Shown: positions 34,826-46,499 of the stretch, piece after piece
How positions within the stretch are numbered: position 1 is the stretch's first letter
Layout: each line of letters starts with the position of its first letter
Assembly (NCBI RefSeq): GCF_963676685.1
Contig: NC_092348.1
Location: 17,373,531 to 17,437,530, forward strand
DNA: 64,000 nucleotides
Direction: 5' to 3'
Source of the DNA: Mytilus edulis
Lineage: Eukaryota; Mollusca; Bivalvia; Mytilida; Mytilidae
Translations under genes and position numbers: made by a program
The notes under the pieces: generated by a model
Database searches by the model: none
What the model was told of the DNA's origin: nothing
Seen by the model: only the letters and a program-made list of their open reading frames with translations

Positions 34826-35412
34826 TAAAGGAGTAGGTCCGGTAAGACCCCTTTTTGGCCCCAAAATATAGCAGTTTTACAAAATTGTTAAAATGTAAAC
34901 TTTTAGTTATTTATTGTACAGTAGAATGCTTCTGCTACATAAATATGGGCTGTTTTTGACAATACAATGCACATATATCCGGTACTAGCACCATTAAGCC
35001 ATGCTTAATTACTGAAATCTTCATAATTCTAGCATTTTAGTTAAATTTTAGACCGGTTTTCGTGTGAAACGAAAGTGGCCGCATTCGTGTTCATCCTTAA
35101 TATTAAAATGTAAGTTGTATTTTATGATAATACATAACATATATAAAGATTGAGGATGAACACGGATGCGGCCACTTTCATTTTTGACAAAAAACATCTG
35201 AAAAGTGACATTTTTCGGCATATTTGGTAGATTTTTCATATTTGAGCTTGAATCGGGTCGTTTTTAATGACTAAATCAGTTAAAATCTTTCAGATAAACT
35301 AATTGATTCAAATGAAATAGACACTTAAGTGTTTAAAAAGTGGTCAAAATCTTTCGTCAGATGAACCTGAAATTTGAGGCCACAATCGGTTCTTACCGGA
35401 CCTACTCCTTTA
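34826..35412 (-). mobile_element. AAAGGAGTAGG MITE, copy 2
   Basis: TAAAGGAGTAGGTCCGGTAA and CTTACCGGACCTACTCCTTT are the inverted ends. Inside, GAAAGTGGCCGCATTCGTGT and ACACGGATGCGGCCACTTTC form a palindrome about 110 bp across (35069-35181). It is in intron 1 of P2, opposite in orientation to copies 1 and 3. Confidence 0.9.
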
Positions 35413-35439
35413 TATATTTATATAATATAGAGACAAGGA

Positions 35440-35660
35440 AAGATAACATCCGGCACCCGAAAGCTCTATTATGTGGTCGAGTGGTCTAGCGCGTCGAACA
35501 TAGAGCAAGGCGATTTGGTGCCAAGATATCTCAGTAGCATGAGTTTGAATCCCGGCGAGAGGAGAACAAACAAATTTGCTTTCGGAAATTTACTAATCTA
35601 ACATTGTTGGTCTGTTGTTTAGACGAGCTATATATACAGAATGTATTTTGAACCTTGTAT
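35440..35660 (+). mobile_element. tRNA-derived SINE, copy 1
   Basis: GTGGTCGAGTGGTCTAGCGC resembles a tRNA-Leu A box and GAGTTTGAATCCCGGCGAG a B box. It is followed by a body with TCTAACATTGTTGG and TTTAGACGAGCTATATATAC. This matches the bivalve tRNA-related SINE type. Not a functional tRNA: box spacing and stem do not fit. Confidence 0.75.
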
Positions 35661-35849
35661 CACCATCAAGGCTGGTGATCCGATGGATAGAATCTGTCGC
35701 AGAGATGTCACTGGGTCAGATGTACTAATAATATAATTATTCCTGCATTAATTTGTAATATCGTTTAAGATAGATAAATCAACTGATCTGTATAATTACA
35801 TCTTTATGCCTCATATATCATGAGCTATGTTACGACGCTTCATAAAAAC

Positions 35850-36060
35850 TGACGAGGAAAGGTAACACCGGCCACCGAAAACTTTATTTTTGTAGAGTCT
35901 AGGTGGTTGAGTGGTCTAATAGTGCAAGGTGATTTGATGTCACGATATCTCACTAGCCTACGTTTGAATCCCAGCAAGGGAAAAACAATAAATTGACTCT
36001 CGGAAATTAACTGATCTAACATTGTTGGGCCGATGTTTAGGCGAATGATATATCATATAG
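35850..36060 (+). mobile_element. tRNA-derived SINE, copy 2
   Basis: Diverged second copy: GGTGGTTGAGTGGTCTAATA, CACGATATCTCACTAGCCTA, GTTTGAATCCCAGCAAGG, TCTAACATTGTTGGGCCGAT. It ends 36 bp before exon 2 of P2. Confidence 0.75.
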
Positions 36061-36096
36061 ACATCTATACTAAAAAGTCATTTTCCTTTCAGAATA

Positions 36097-37239
36097 ATGC
36101 AGTCTAAGATAATGTTATATCCAGTTCTTGTAATTGTCCTGTAAGTATTATTACCTATTATTATCATTTATATAGTGTCAGATACCTAGAATACTACACC
36201 AATATTTGAAACCAAATAAAGGATCTGATTATACTGTTACAAACATTATTATCAAATTATTAAATACTTTACAATTTAAACTTTTCATTATTGTAAAAGC
36301 TTCGGGAAAACATACAACTTGCAGATGAAAAACAGAAATATCTATATATAAGTTTTGGAAAGCACCGCTAAATAGTTCTAACATGTCTAAATGTTATATT
36401 TAATTTGAAAACTCTTGTTTTGGTATAACTGAATTAGTAAATTGAAGTGATTTCAAAATATTCTTTTTTTTATTTATTTAATCAATTTTTTCATAATTAA
36501 ATTTGTATTAGTCAGTTTCAATCATGAATCCGTTGAAGCTGGTAAATGCGCTTTGGGGCAGTTGTAACCTCATGTATAGAAATTGTTTGTGTTGAACCGC
36601 AAATAGACCAAAACAAAGAGATAATCCATTACTAAGAACATTTTTTTCACACAACTAAGAAGCATCAAATCCTATCATTTCGTTGGTCGAGAACACTTTG
36701 CTATATACTAAAGAATCGGCGTCTGTGTTGTTTTCTGTAATCATAACTATTCACGTACATGGTTGAAGATACATCAAATCTAGTTACCGCAGTTAAAAGA
36801 AATCAAAAGTGTAGATTAATGAGTGTTTTTTTAAAGAACCTTGGGTTTGTTTAAATCAACAGAAGTGGTAAGAAAAAGTTTGAGTATATGTAACCAAATA
36901 AGCATCCTATATCCAATTTCCTATGTTTATTTCTTCCTTAATGCCTTTTGTTTGATGTTATTATGATTAAATTATTTTTACAGGTTGCACATGAGTCTTG
37001 TGGTAACCAGTAAAGAACAAGCTGACAGTGTACAGCTTAGGACTAATAATCCTGATCTAGAGCTTCTCTTGTCCCTGATACGGTCAGAAATTGAAAGCAA
37101 ACCTGAAATGTCAATACCAAGTGATCTGGTTCTCCCACAGAAGAAATGGAGTCGCCCGCAGCACAGAATATCCCGGCAATACTTGCTTCAACTTCTGAGA
37201 TCCCGAGGCTACCATGTTAGACTGAATGGAAAACGATAA
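36097..37239 (+). CDS. P2: secreted peptide precursor with GKR end
   Basis: Exon 2 (36093-36140; acceptor CTTTCAG, ATG at 36097, donor GTAAGT) encodes MQSKIMLYPVLVIV. Exon 3 (36984-37239, acceptor TTTTTACAG) completes a 99-residue product. It has a signal peptide (1 to about 24), a leucine-rich acidic spacer NNPDLELLLSLIRSEIESKP (36-55), a KK site (68-69), then WSRPQHRISRQYLLQLLRSR plus GYHVRLNGKR. The final Gly-Lys-Arg is the classic signal for basic cleavage and C-terminal amidation, predicting a ~27-residue amidated peptide. It is closely related to P3 and more distantly to P1. No cysteines. I cannot assign it to a known neuropeptide family. AATAAA at 37522 is 283 bp past the stop. Confidence 0.8.
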
Positions 37240-37521
37240 AACTAACATTTATTTATGTATTCTTTGTATATATTTTTGAATGTTTATGTGTGATACATCT
37301 GATTTATAGATTTTTTGTAAAGATTGCTGCAATATAGAAGGGTAGATTTGTTTACTATAAGATAGCTCTCTCTTTTTCTGAAATGTTTTTTCATGTTTGA
37401 GCATTTGGACATATTGATTTCCAAATTAATTATAAAAAACAGTAATTGGTGTAGTCTTTTTATATCTGATAGGCGTTATTCCAGAAAATATTCTACTGCT
37501 ACGTCTACTTTACATAGAAAT

Positions 37522-37527
37522 AATAAA
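37522..37527 (+). terminator. Polyadenylation signal of P2
   Basis: AATAAATAATGATTTCATCT; the same word with the same flank occurs after P3 at 49538. Confidence 0.55.
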
Positions 37528-38314
37528 TAATGATTTCATCTCTTTATTTTTCTGAAAAGGCAACGAATTTGGATGAAATACGAATAATGTCTAATTACCC
37601 TGATGCAGTTACACATTAGAAGTATTTTTGTATCCACAGACAACCACGGACGAGGCTTTTGTCTTGGAACATCATTAACAACTCTTGTAAACATCATCCC
37701 ACTTATGTTACGCAAGATTGTCAAGTCTTTAAGAGATTAAAAGGTTTAACAATATTTGTGTCACCCACTATGACGTTTTACCCTTACCGGGACTCGTTTG
37801 TAAATCGTTGGTGAAATTTACTGCGTAAGTAAACTAACACTAAGACACTAAGTCTCAGGAAAAGGGGATTTTCGATCTTTGAATGTTCTTTTGTGTTTGG
37901 CTTTAATGCTAGACCAGTTAATAAATATATATGATGTATCAGTTTTTATCAATATAAAATATGATGAAATATTTCTGTTACCAGAGAAATGATAATATTT
38001 CAGACAGCAAACGAGTAACACCTCTACGCCGAGACCGAATAACAAACAAAAGATAGCACTTTTCAAAAAAAATTCATACAAAAACCTTAAACTTAAAATA
38101 TGTACACCAAAAATGTTTGAGAAGTGATATCTGTTCTTCTCAAAGGTGAAGAGTATCGTGCTTATAGGACGGTACCTGATAATTACCTTGTCAGAAATGA
38201 AAGAAAACACCAGGTAAATATTTTATTATTCATTTCTGATAATCTCACATTGTAATAGTTAACCAATAGTTAACCATCTTGCGCCAGCAAGCGTAAACAG
38301 ATTAGATCCGCTAA

Positions 38315-38394
38315 CATTTTTAACCCCGCCACACTATTTGTGTATGTGCCTGTCCCAAGTCAGGAGCCTGTAATTCAGTGGTGGTCGTTTGTTT
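38315..38394 (+). repeat. Family B tail fragment, left half (split by transposon)
   Basis: TTTAACCCCGCCACACTATT, CCCAAGTCAGGAGCCTGTAA and GTGGTCGTTTGTTT. The tail resumes at 42394 with TTTATGTG, exactly as expected for one uninterrupted copy. Confidence 0.85.
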
Positions 38395-38514
38395 TAGTGG
38401 GAGATATTATGGACATAATTGTGCAAATCGTGATACAAGCATGAAATTTGGTATAAAGGTTGACTAAATGATACTTATAAACAATCCACTGCTGGCCAGG
38501 AAACAAAATCAATT

Positions 38515-38935
38515 TTTCAAGATGGCCACCACACATTTTGGAAATGACGTCATTAAAAATTGGCAACAATTCTTTAATCCTTTGAAAGGTGTGTTATATG
38601 TAAAATCCAATGTTAGATTTGATAAAAAGTAAATGACAGTTCCTAAATTACGACTAGACAATACATTAATGAAACAAAAGAGGACTTCCGGTTTCAAAAT
38701 GCCGGCAAAAAAGACAAAAATTTTCAATTTTTATACTTTCAAGCAACTTCACAAGGGATGTAAATCCTTGAAAGATGTGTTATAGGAATAATCCAATGTT
38801 AGTTATGATAAAACGTTAAAAACAGTTCCTAAGCACGGCAAAACAACACATAAATGAAGAAAAATAGTGATTTCCGGTTCCAAAATGGAGGCAAATTCAT
38901 GAAAATATTCTATAATTTCCATCAACTTAACAAGT
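38515..38935 (+). repeat. Subterminal repeat of the transposon, about 190 bp x 2
   Basis: TTCCGGTTTCAAAATGCCGG / TTCCGGTTCCAAAATGGAGG, TCCAATGTTAG, TTGAAAG(G/A)TGTGTTATA and ACAGTTCCTAA occur twice in order. Likely transposase-binding subterminal repeats. Confidence 0.6.
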
Positions 38936-39515
38936 GATAACACTCTTTGTTAAGTTTAAATGCCTAGTTTTGTAAGAAAGACAGGTTGCTTATCTTATAA
39001 TTATCTGACAGTTGCCGATACAACAACCAGTACAAGGAAAGCCAGAACGGTAGCATTTACAGTTACCAACACAGCTGGATTTTTGCCTCTGCATTTCAAA
39101 AGTTCCTGACACGAGGATGCAACGGCAGTCACAGAAGTCCATTTCGGTTTCCAACTGTCATTGATTCTTTCTTTCTTCCAACCCTAGTGTTCATGACTTG
39201 GTACATGTACATGTCGAATACATGAATCAGGCTAAGCCCAAACAACTCCTCCTTGATTTACTTCTCTATTGATGTGCTCTGGAAAAGAACCTCTTGTAGG
39301 CGGAATTGCATCACAATGCCGCTGCATCCTGGCAAACAATTCACATCGTGCCTCGCTTCATACTTAAGCCCAAAAAAGTCCTTTATATCTAAAAGAACTT
39401 CCATTGTTATCCAAGCTGACCTCTTCCCTTTCCCGTGACAATTCGACAAAGTGTCACATCCACTGAATGCATGACCGAAAGGAAGAGCAGCTACACAAGG
39501 ACGAAATAAACTCAT

Positions 39516-39700
39516 CATAGATACCAGGACTAAATTTTATATATACGCCAGACGCGCGTTTCGTCTACAAAAGACTCATCAGTGACGCTCGAATCCAAAA
39601 AAGTTTTAAAAAACGCCAAATAAAGTACGAAGTTGAAGACCATTGAGATCCAAAATTCCTAAAAGTGTTGCCAAATACAGCTTGAGTAATCTATGCCTGA
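39516..39700 (+). repeat. Mussel GACGCGCG dispersed repeat, copy 3 (nested)
   Basis: CATAGATACCAGGACTAAAT, ACGCCAGACGCGCGTTTCGT, CTCATCAGTGACGCTCGAAT, GTTGAAGACCATTGAG. It interrupts the transposon pseudogene just upstream of the HAFSGCDT segment. Confidence 0.85.
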
Positions 39701-39924
39701 GCTAGAAAAGCCTTAGTTAACGCATTCGATATGTCACGTACAGGAAGCCAACAAAAGTCTTTATTCCTTCCATAACCTATCCACAATGTGTTCTACCTAG
39801 TTTTGCAATTGCTGCAATTCTTGATACTATTAGCTCTGATTCCTTTCACGGATTTGGCTTTAGTTTTTTGGAACTTTTGGATTATAGCTCTACATCTGTT
39901 ACATAAGCTTCGGATTTTACATAT

Positions 39925-39998
39925 TTTGGCCACGAGCATCACTGAAGAGACATTATTTGTCGAAATGCGCATCTGGTGCAGAAAAATTGGTACCGCTA
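39925..39998 (-). repeat. CACCAGATGCGCATTTCGAC dispersed repeat (nested)
   Basis: Minus strand reads ACCAATTTTTCTGCACCAGA, TGCGCATTTCGACAAATAAT and GTCTCTTCAGTGATGCTCGT, right after the HEEADT segment of the pseudogene. Confidence 0.7.
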
Positions 39999-42393
39999 AT
40001 GTTATTACATCTATATCAGTACTAACTAAAATTACATTTTACAACACTTTTCATAATCATGCCGAACATAGACAAACATTCATGTATCTGCTTCTTCATG
40101 ATTACAAGGGATAGATAGGAAGTATCCTTATTGAAATTGCAAAGAATATTTTCACCTTGAGTAACATACACATTTTTATTATTCTCTTAAGAAGCAATTT
40201 TGTCAGCAAGAAACTTGAACAATTTCGTTTCGTTGTCATCTTCACAGAGAAAACTACTCCAAATCCTTGGTGTTCTACCAGAACCAACACCTTTCCATCT
40301 GGCACAAAAACCATGCCTTTGTCTTGTCACAGCCTTTAAATTATTCATTTTAACATCAAATACAATGTTTACTCTTCAATACTTATCGATGCAAGATTTT
40401 ATGTAAGGCAGTGTGACATCATTTGCGTAATCATCAAATATTGTTGCCCAACTTTGTGACCTGGAATTAACCATTGCTGCCCAACCAACGATAAATGCGT
40501 CAGAATTTGGATCAGCAAAAAAAACCGCAGAATGTTTCAAGTAAACCCATTTGCAGCGATTTACTACCACTATTTCAAGAAACATCCTGAGAAAAAGACG
40601 GAGAAGAAGTTTGGTTTTTATAGATAAAGAAATATTCCAAGTAAAACTGTCTACTGTCACAAGAAATGAAAAGTCTAAAATATCTCAATCACTTTTAAGG
40701 TTCTCTAGCTTTGTTTTTGACTAAGACATTTCCAGTTTCATTTTGAGGCCAAAATAAGAAGTGTTTATTGTTTATTTTGTTATAAAAAGCAGGTTCTCCT
40801 TCGTTTTACATTTGCTTCAAAAGATCTTCGTATTGTTTGGACCAATATTTTGGAGTTTATTTACATATCTTACCTGTTCAACAATTTTCTAAATGGAGTA
40901 TATCTTTTACAAATCTGACGACTCTTCTAGAAATAAATTTCAAATCCCGTTCATCACTTTACAAAGCCTTTAAAGCTGTTTAAATACATCTTTTTTTTGT
41001 GTTTTTGTAGAGTCTTAATGATGTCGTTCATCTGTTATAGAATGACCCAAACCACAAGATCTTTCAAATTCATCTTCTAGAAAACTGACTCCTGGTCCAG
41101 CTACCATCCATTTGTCTAAATGGGATCTTCGGTTAATCATGTGGCACCAACATCGCCCATCACAATTGCATTATTCTGTTTTTGTGCCTGATTAATTGTG
41201 TTAAAAGAAAGACATTAAGTGGTCTTACGTACAGTGAAATTACCAAATTACATTGCCACCTGTGGGTGATGTTCGGGAAGGAAGTCATATCTTGGAGATT
41301 GGTCGGTAACGATCGAGCATAATTTACACGATCAACACCTAAAACAATACGCTATCATGCTTCATATGGACTGTTTGTAAAGTATGAAATCTCACTAATG
41401 AAATGAGCATAATACTAAAATAATTGAACTCCAGGAATGAAACTGTGGTCGAGATGACTCCACTAGTCTTTTAAATCATTGAACGTCACAGAGTCATGAC
41501 ATAATTATATATTCTGAGTTTAGCTTTCATAATCCGAAATTAACAGTTCAAGCAAAATACATGCAGTTGTATGATGCGCCTGTCTAGTCTTAGGTACATT
41601 TGAACATACATAAAAATAATCTGCCGTTCTTTGTGTTGCAATATTGGCTTAAGTAAGACAACATGTCCATCCCCTATCACGCAATATATAACCAATAGTT
41701 TTATGACAAGTCATTTCAATGTGCAATCCACCTAACATGACGATAAACGTATCTATTCCGTAAAAATCAGGCCATTCACACTGAGTTTGCTTAGGCATTT
41801 CCAAAAGTGGCTGATCTGCAGTTACAATTGATGTTTCTCCGGGATTCACCACATTTTCGCCTTATCCATCGAATACCTGAGAATTGCCTGGTAGTGCATA
41901 CAAATCGCTCTTGGTGTCTATAAATAGTTTGCACAAGCACAAAAGTGTTAAACACATGTGTATCATTACCTTAAAAAATGTTATTAAACCAATTCATAAT
42001 ATCATTAGAAATCCAAAAACACTAAATATATAGTAAATAGTTCAAATGTTTTTTAAAGAATTTTGTAACATTTTCGCGCATGCGCAAATACTGGAAATAT
42101 CAAATATTCATTTTTAATAAATATGTAATATAAGGAAGGTAGCCGCCAAACCTGATAATTGGTTTTTACTAAAAGAAGTTCAAAGAAAAGTTTTCCAGAA
42201 AAATCAGTATTTTCAAACTGAAGAAAACAGCCATTTTAGGAAATGGCCGTGGCCATCTTGAAAAAATTATTTTTTTGAATGGCCAGCAGTTATTTCTTAA
42301 ACAGTATATAATAAAGATGATTTGTGGTAATTTTCATGCTTGTATCATCATTTGCACAAGTCCCTCGATTTTGCTTGCTAATATCTTCCACTA

Positions 42394-42632
42394 TTTATGT
42401 GTTTTTGTTTTTCGTTAATTTTTTTTTTTACATAAATAAGGCCGTTAGTTATCTCGTTTGAATTGTTTTACATTGTGTAATCGGGGCTTTTTATAACTGA
42501 CTATGCGGTATGGGCTTTGTTCATCGTTGAAGGCCATACGGTGACCTATAGTTGTTAATGTCTGTGTCATTTTGGTCTTTTGTGGATAGCTGTCTCATTG
42601 GCAATCATACCATATCTTCTTTTTTATATAGA
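42394..42632 (+). repeat. Family B tail fragment, right half
   Basis: TTTATGTGTTTTTGTTTTTC, CCGTTAGTTATCTCGTTTGA, GACTATGCGGTATGGGCTTT, GAAGGCCATACGGTGACCTA, ATCATACCATATCTTCTTTT. It continues the copy begun at 38315. Confidence 0.85.
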
Positions 42633-43770
42633 CTTGATTAATGATCTGACCAAAACCATGAACATAAATGCAAATAACACTGGTATTTAAGATAAATCGA
42701 TTGAGTTTGTATTCAAACCGTTTGTTACTATCCGGACAGTAAGAGAGAAAAAAATGTTAAATAACGGTAACAACACTATGACCTTACCACTTTCAAATGT
42801 ATGTTGACCAATCACTCCGTAGGCAAAGAATATGGAAAACACTTTTTCTTATTTCTTGATTTTAAGTTAAGATAGATTTCGATTGAAACATATTTTTCAT
42901 CATATCCAGACGCTATGTACAGATATGATATTCACGGATCATAGATCGCTGTCATCCAATGATCCAGTGACTGCACAAACAAGTCAAAACAGACATATCG
43001 AAGATATCTAAGACTTACCTTCATTCGTAGGAACTTTCCAGTACGGTGTTTTCGGACTGGGCCCGATTAGGTGGTGTTACATCTTACAAAGTATATCCAA
43101 ATTTTGTTTACCAAGACTTCAGTTCTGCCGGTGCTGTGGGACGTCCTAAACTTTTCGTGAGGTGAAAATTTGTTTAGTTACGTCTTGAAGTCTAACTGTG
43201 ATTTTGAGCGGATGAATAGCAATAAAAGCGCTGTTCCTTTGGTTTTTTTCGTGTTTTTTTTGTTTTTATGCATATACTGATTTTGTGTCATGGATTGATA
43301 CTTCATATCCTGTCTTTTTCTATTATATCGTTTCGATCAAAAACTATTGATAAATTCAAATTCAAATTCAAATATATGTTATTGCTAATCAAAGCGCCCA
43401 CAAGGAGCAGAACAATCAACATTAATTACATACAAATGATTACAAGTGATTCAATATGATTAAGACACAATGTTATAAACAAACAAAAAACAAAAAAAAA
43501 ACAAAAAAAAACAACCAAACCAAAAAATATTTATTAAGACAAGTACAAGAATACAACAAGCACAGTGTTTAATTAATGACCGAAAAACTATCCAGCGTCG
43601 CTTAAAGTTGCATTTCCACATAACTCTATTCGTGAATTGTTTGTGTCAGTGGTACACTATTTTTTATAAAGTCCGTATAATTTCAATATGCACGAGGGTA
43701 TCGTATTAATTGAGGAATGTTTATAATTGAAAATTGAAAAGTTAATATTATCACATTGGTCATACATTTT
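42633..43770. other. Gene-free stretch
   Basis: AT-rich. An A-rich tract (AAACAAAAAA type) lies at 43485-43530. No supported exon. Confidence 0.4.
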
Positions 43771-44010
43771 AGAAAAACGCATATAGCAAAACGGAAAGTC
43801 CCTAATCAAATGGCAAAATACAAAGCTCACACACATGGAACATGCGGGTAACAACTGTCATATTACTGACTTTGTACAAGCATTTTTTTATGAAGAAAAT
43901 GGTTGATTATACCTGTTTTATAGCTAGCTAAAACGCATTTTTGTATGACAATCGCATAGAATTCCATTATATTGACAGTAATGTGTAGACAAAATAAACA
44001 GACATCACAA
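43771..44010 (+). repeat. Dispersed repeat E, copy 1
   Basis: AAACGGAAAGTCCCTAATCA, AATGGTTGATTATACCTGTT, TTATAGCTAGCTAAAACGCA, CATAGAATTCCATTATATTG. Other copies: 55555-55690, 56165-56400, 63100-63480. Confidence 0.7.
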
Positions 44011-44879
44011 AATGTAAAAAAAAGTAGCATATATCTTTGTATAGTATGTGTTAACCCTGCCTTTAAAAAAGGATGCGGAAAACCTTGATTTATATAATAT
44101 AACTGATATACCAAAGTAATAAGATAAAATGCAACACGCATCTTGTCCTTGTGATTTCAGAATACAAAACTAGAGAATTGACGAATAATGATAAGAAATT
44201 TATTTGACTCTAGGATAAATAATATGATAAATTCATAACTATATTCAATAAATCATATAGACATCTTGTTTGTGCTTCGGATGTTAAGCATCACATTTTC
44301 ACAATTCGAAAGAGTTATTAATAATTCTTTACCAGCAGAAAACATCAAATCAAATACATTTTTATGTTTGGGAAAGACGTCGTCGATTACGATAGAATTA
44401 AGTTTCACGGCAGTATTTTTGGTGATCTTCATTGTATTTTTATTAAAATAATATAAACCCATTTATTAAACATTAACGAGAGGAATCCTAATTCGATTAA
44501 GCCGAAAATCAAATGAGAAACGCTTTTTGCCTCACTGAATATTATTAAAGTCATATATGGATGTAGGTAAATGAGAATTCAACCAATAGAGAAAAAATAA
44601 TCTAATGCCATAGAAATCATGCACTATGAAATCTTCCACAATGGACAGTTGTCCTTACAACATAAATGTTTTAATTGGCTATAATTAATAGCTTATAGAT
44701 ACTGTAAAATTAGCCTATTGCTAGAGTACAATGTATGTTCATAATAAAGTTGTCAGATGAGAAACATCGCACCTGCATTCAGCTCACTGAAAATGTTATT
44801 TACAAGAGACTTTCTGGAGAACAATGTTAACATTGCTAATGATTGCCATGTGACCCTACAAGATTCGGAATGTTTTACA

Positions 44880-44912
44880 TCTATCATTTAATTGAGAAGA
44901 ACATGTGAAGAG
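44880..44912 (+). promoter_or_regulatory. 5' untranslated exon of P3
   Basis: TGACCCTACAAGATTCGG at 44851 aligns with TAACCCTATAAAACCCGG of P2, so the TATA box is lost by substitutions. TTTTACATCTATCATTTAAT and GTGAAGAG precede a GTATGT donor at 44913. Confidence 0.4.
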
Positions 44913-44960
44913 GTATGTTTATCTATCATGTCAAACAAAAATATATTTTTTTTGCATAAT

Positions 44961-44964
<4 letters not shown>

Positions 44965-44995
<31 letters not shown>

Positions 44996-45020
44996 GATGT
45001 GGTATGATTGCCACTGATAT
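44965..45020 (-). repeat. A29 run joined to a family B tail end
   Basis: Twenty-nine A are followed by TAGATGTGGTATGATTGCCA. On the minus strand this is the T-rich terminus of a family B tail. The equivalent site in P2 (34030-34056) has the same insertion with a short T-rich end, so the insertion predates the duplication and the run has since expanded. Confidence 0.75.
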
Positions 45021-45442
45021 GTAACCAATTAAAATTAAAAATTCAAATATGTGAATAGGTTTTTTTTACAAAGATCATCGTACAGCTTTCGGAATGAGAA
45101 CACCCTTTACTGTAGTGTAATATACAAAGACCATATTATGGAAAAAATCAGATTGTATTTTAAAAATTCTAATGATTTCTTCAACAATGAACGAAAATCA
45201 ATTATGTATGCAAAAATATGAAACTAATTGGAAAATGTTTCATCAATTTTGTACATGCGAGGCGCTATTGTTGATTCACCTACATTCACCTACATTCACC
45301 TAGAATGTATCAGAATATGAAAACGCGAGAAGCTATGTAACTAAAGAAAACGTAAGATATAAACCTTCCCTGAGAATGCTTCATTTTAAGAATTTTTTCC
45401 ATTATTTTTAAATTTATCCACGGAGAATTTAGTAAATTTATG

Positions 45443-45496
45443 TTATTAGTTATCAAGGTACCAGGCTTAAAATTTGATACGCCAGACGCGCGTTGT
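45443..45496 (+). repeat. Mussel GACGCGCG repeat, copy 4 (truncated)
   Basis: TTAGTTATCAAGGTACCAGG, ACGCCAGACGCGCGTTGTTA; cut after GCGCGTT. Inserted in P3 intron 1, absent from P2. Confidence 0.8.
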
Positions 45497-46499
45497 TATA
45501 AAATAAGGTGAAAGATACCAGAGAAACAGTCAAACTAATATATGTCATAACGAAAGCGATGAAACTATAGTATACAAAGAGTTTTCTAGTACTTAATTTA
45601 AACAGGTAGATGATACCAAATACACCTGCAATAGGGACAATCTCCATAGCTAATCAAGATAAATTAAGATGATTCAAACTAACCTTGAACCCAATATAAA
45701 TACTATCCGAATCAAAAGGGAAAAAAACAAGTAAACGGAATCCGAGTAACATATGCCCACAGAAAGGTCAGAAAGCTAACACTTAGGGTAACTTGTAACT
45801 TAATAGGATGAATGCATTCAAAAAATAAATTCATAAAGTTGGGATACAGCTGGGTAAACCAAGTTAAGGTTTTATTACAATATGCTCAGGGAAAACGGTA
45901 CTATTACATTTTCCTAGCATTAGGTTGGCCTTTTGTGTACACAAGACAGGTGACGGAAGTCAACTTAGGACGGATTTGATTGGATGTAAGGGTACAATAT
46001 AATTGTTTTTATTTATCTATGAATAATTGCAGTGTGTTAATTTACAATATAAATTTTAAAACCTATTGAAATATTTTCTAGAGAATTATTCGAAAAGGCT
46101 TCCAAAATTTTGTCAAATGACGGCGGGCATGGATAACATAGCCGAGCTCCTTTGGAAATTGGTCATGATACTATTTGGCTTCAATTTTTAAAATAGAGTA
46201 ATAAAGTACTAACACCACACATAACTGTTTTATCTAGGTTTTTATCATAAAAACTGGTAAATTTAGTAAATGTTAGTATTGTCGCCTGTGGCAGAATAAA
46301 TAGTACCGTTTTCCCTTCAGAAAATGACCGCATTGATAGTATTTGGTGAAATTTGGTGATAATTTACGTCAGAGCAGAAGTGCACTTTACAGGTAAAAAA
46401 AATGTACTTCTGAACAAATTATTCTAGACAGTGAGGCATTATTTAATATACTACAAATACTAATGAACAATACTAGTATTAACTTTGCTAAATATATAG

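Larger units (their letters stand above)
39000..41875 (-). pseudogene. Decayed transposon gene with GGLHIEM, HEEADT and HAFSGCDT motifs
   Basis: Read 5' to 3' on the minus strand, fragments in several frames follow one family order: TADQPLLEMPKQTQCEWPDF with GGLHIEMTCHKTIGYIL (about 41840-41650); KTRQAHHTTACILLELL (about 41560); pieces like NYARWLPVH, GNFVVQKT, DQAHEQNNA and LTENP degraded over 41450-41050; a piece at 40660-40376; HEEADT near 40115; WIGYGRNKDFCWLPV near 39740; PFGHAFSGCDTLSNCHGKGK (about 39475); and WKPKWTSVTAVASSCQELLK near 39130. Many stops and shifts. This protein family is common in bivalves and cnidarians. The GCDT..GKGK word recalls the H3TH turn of XPG/FEN nucleases (inference). 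Two repeats are inserted in it. Confidence 0.75.
38395..42393 (-). mobile_element. Complete 3999-bp DNA transposon, probably Academ-like
   Basis: Starts TAGTGGGAGATATTA and ends with its complement TAATATCTTCCACTA. Inverted homology continues imperfectly for about 135 bp: ATACAAGCATGAAA, CTGCTGGCCA and TTTTTCAAGATGGCCAC occur in order from each end. It is flanked by the 3-bp target duplication TTT (38392-38394, 42394-42396), and removal restores a continuous family B tail. It encodes a single decayed gene on the minus strand. A 3-bp duplication plus a GCDT/GKGK nuclease-like motif fits Academ-type transposons with an XPG-like nuclease. The boundaries are seen; the superfamily is inferred. Confidence 0.8.

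Noticed and set aside
35460..35580. tRNA gene
   Set aside because: A- and B-box-like words are present, but the cloverleaf does not close, spacing is too long and a SINE body follows; called a SINE.
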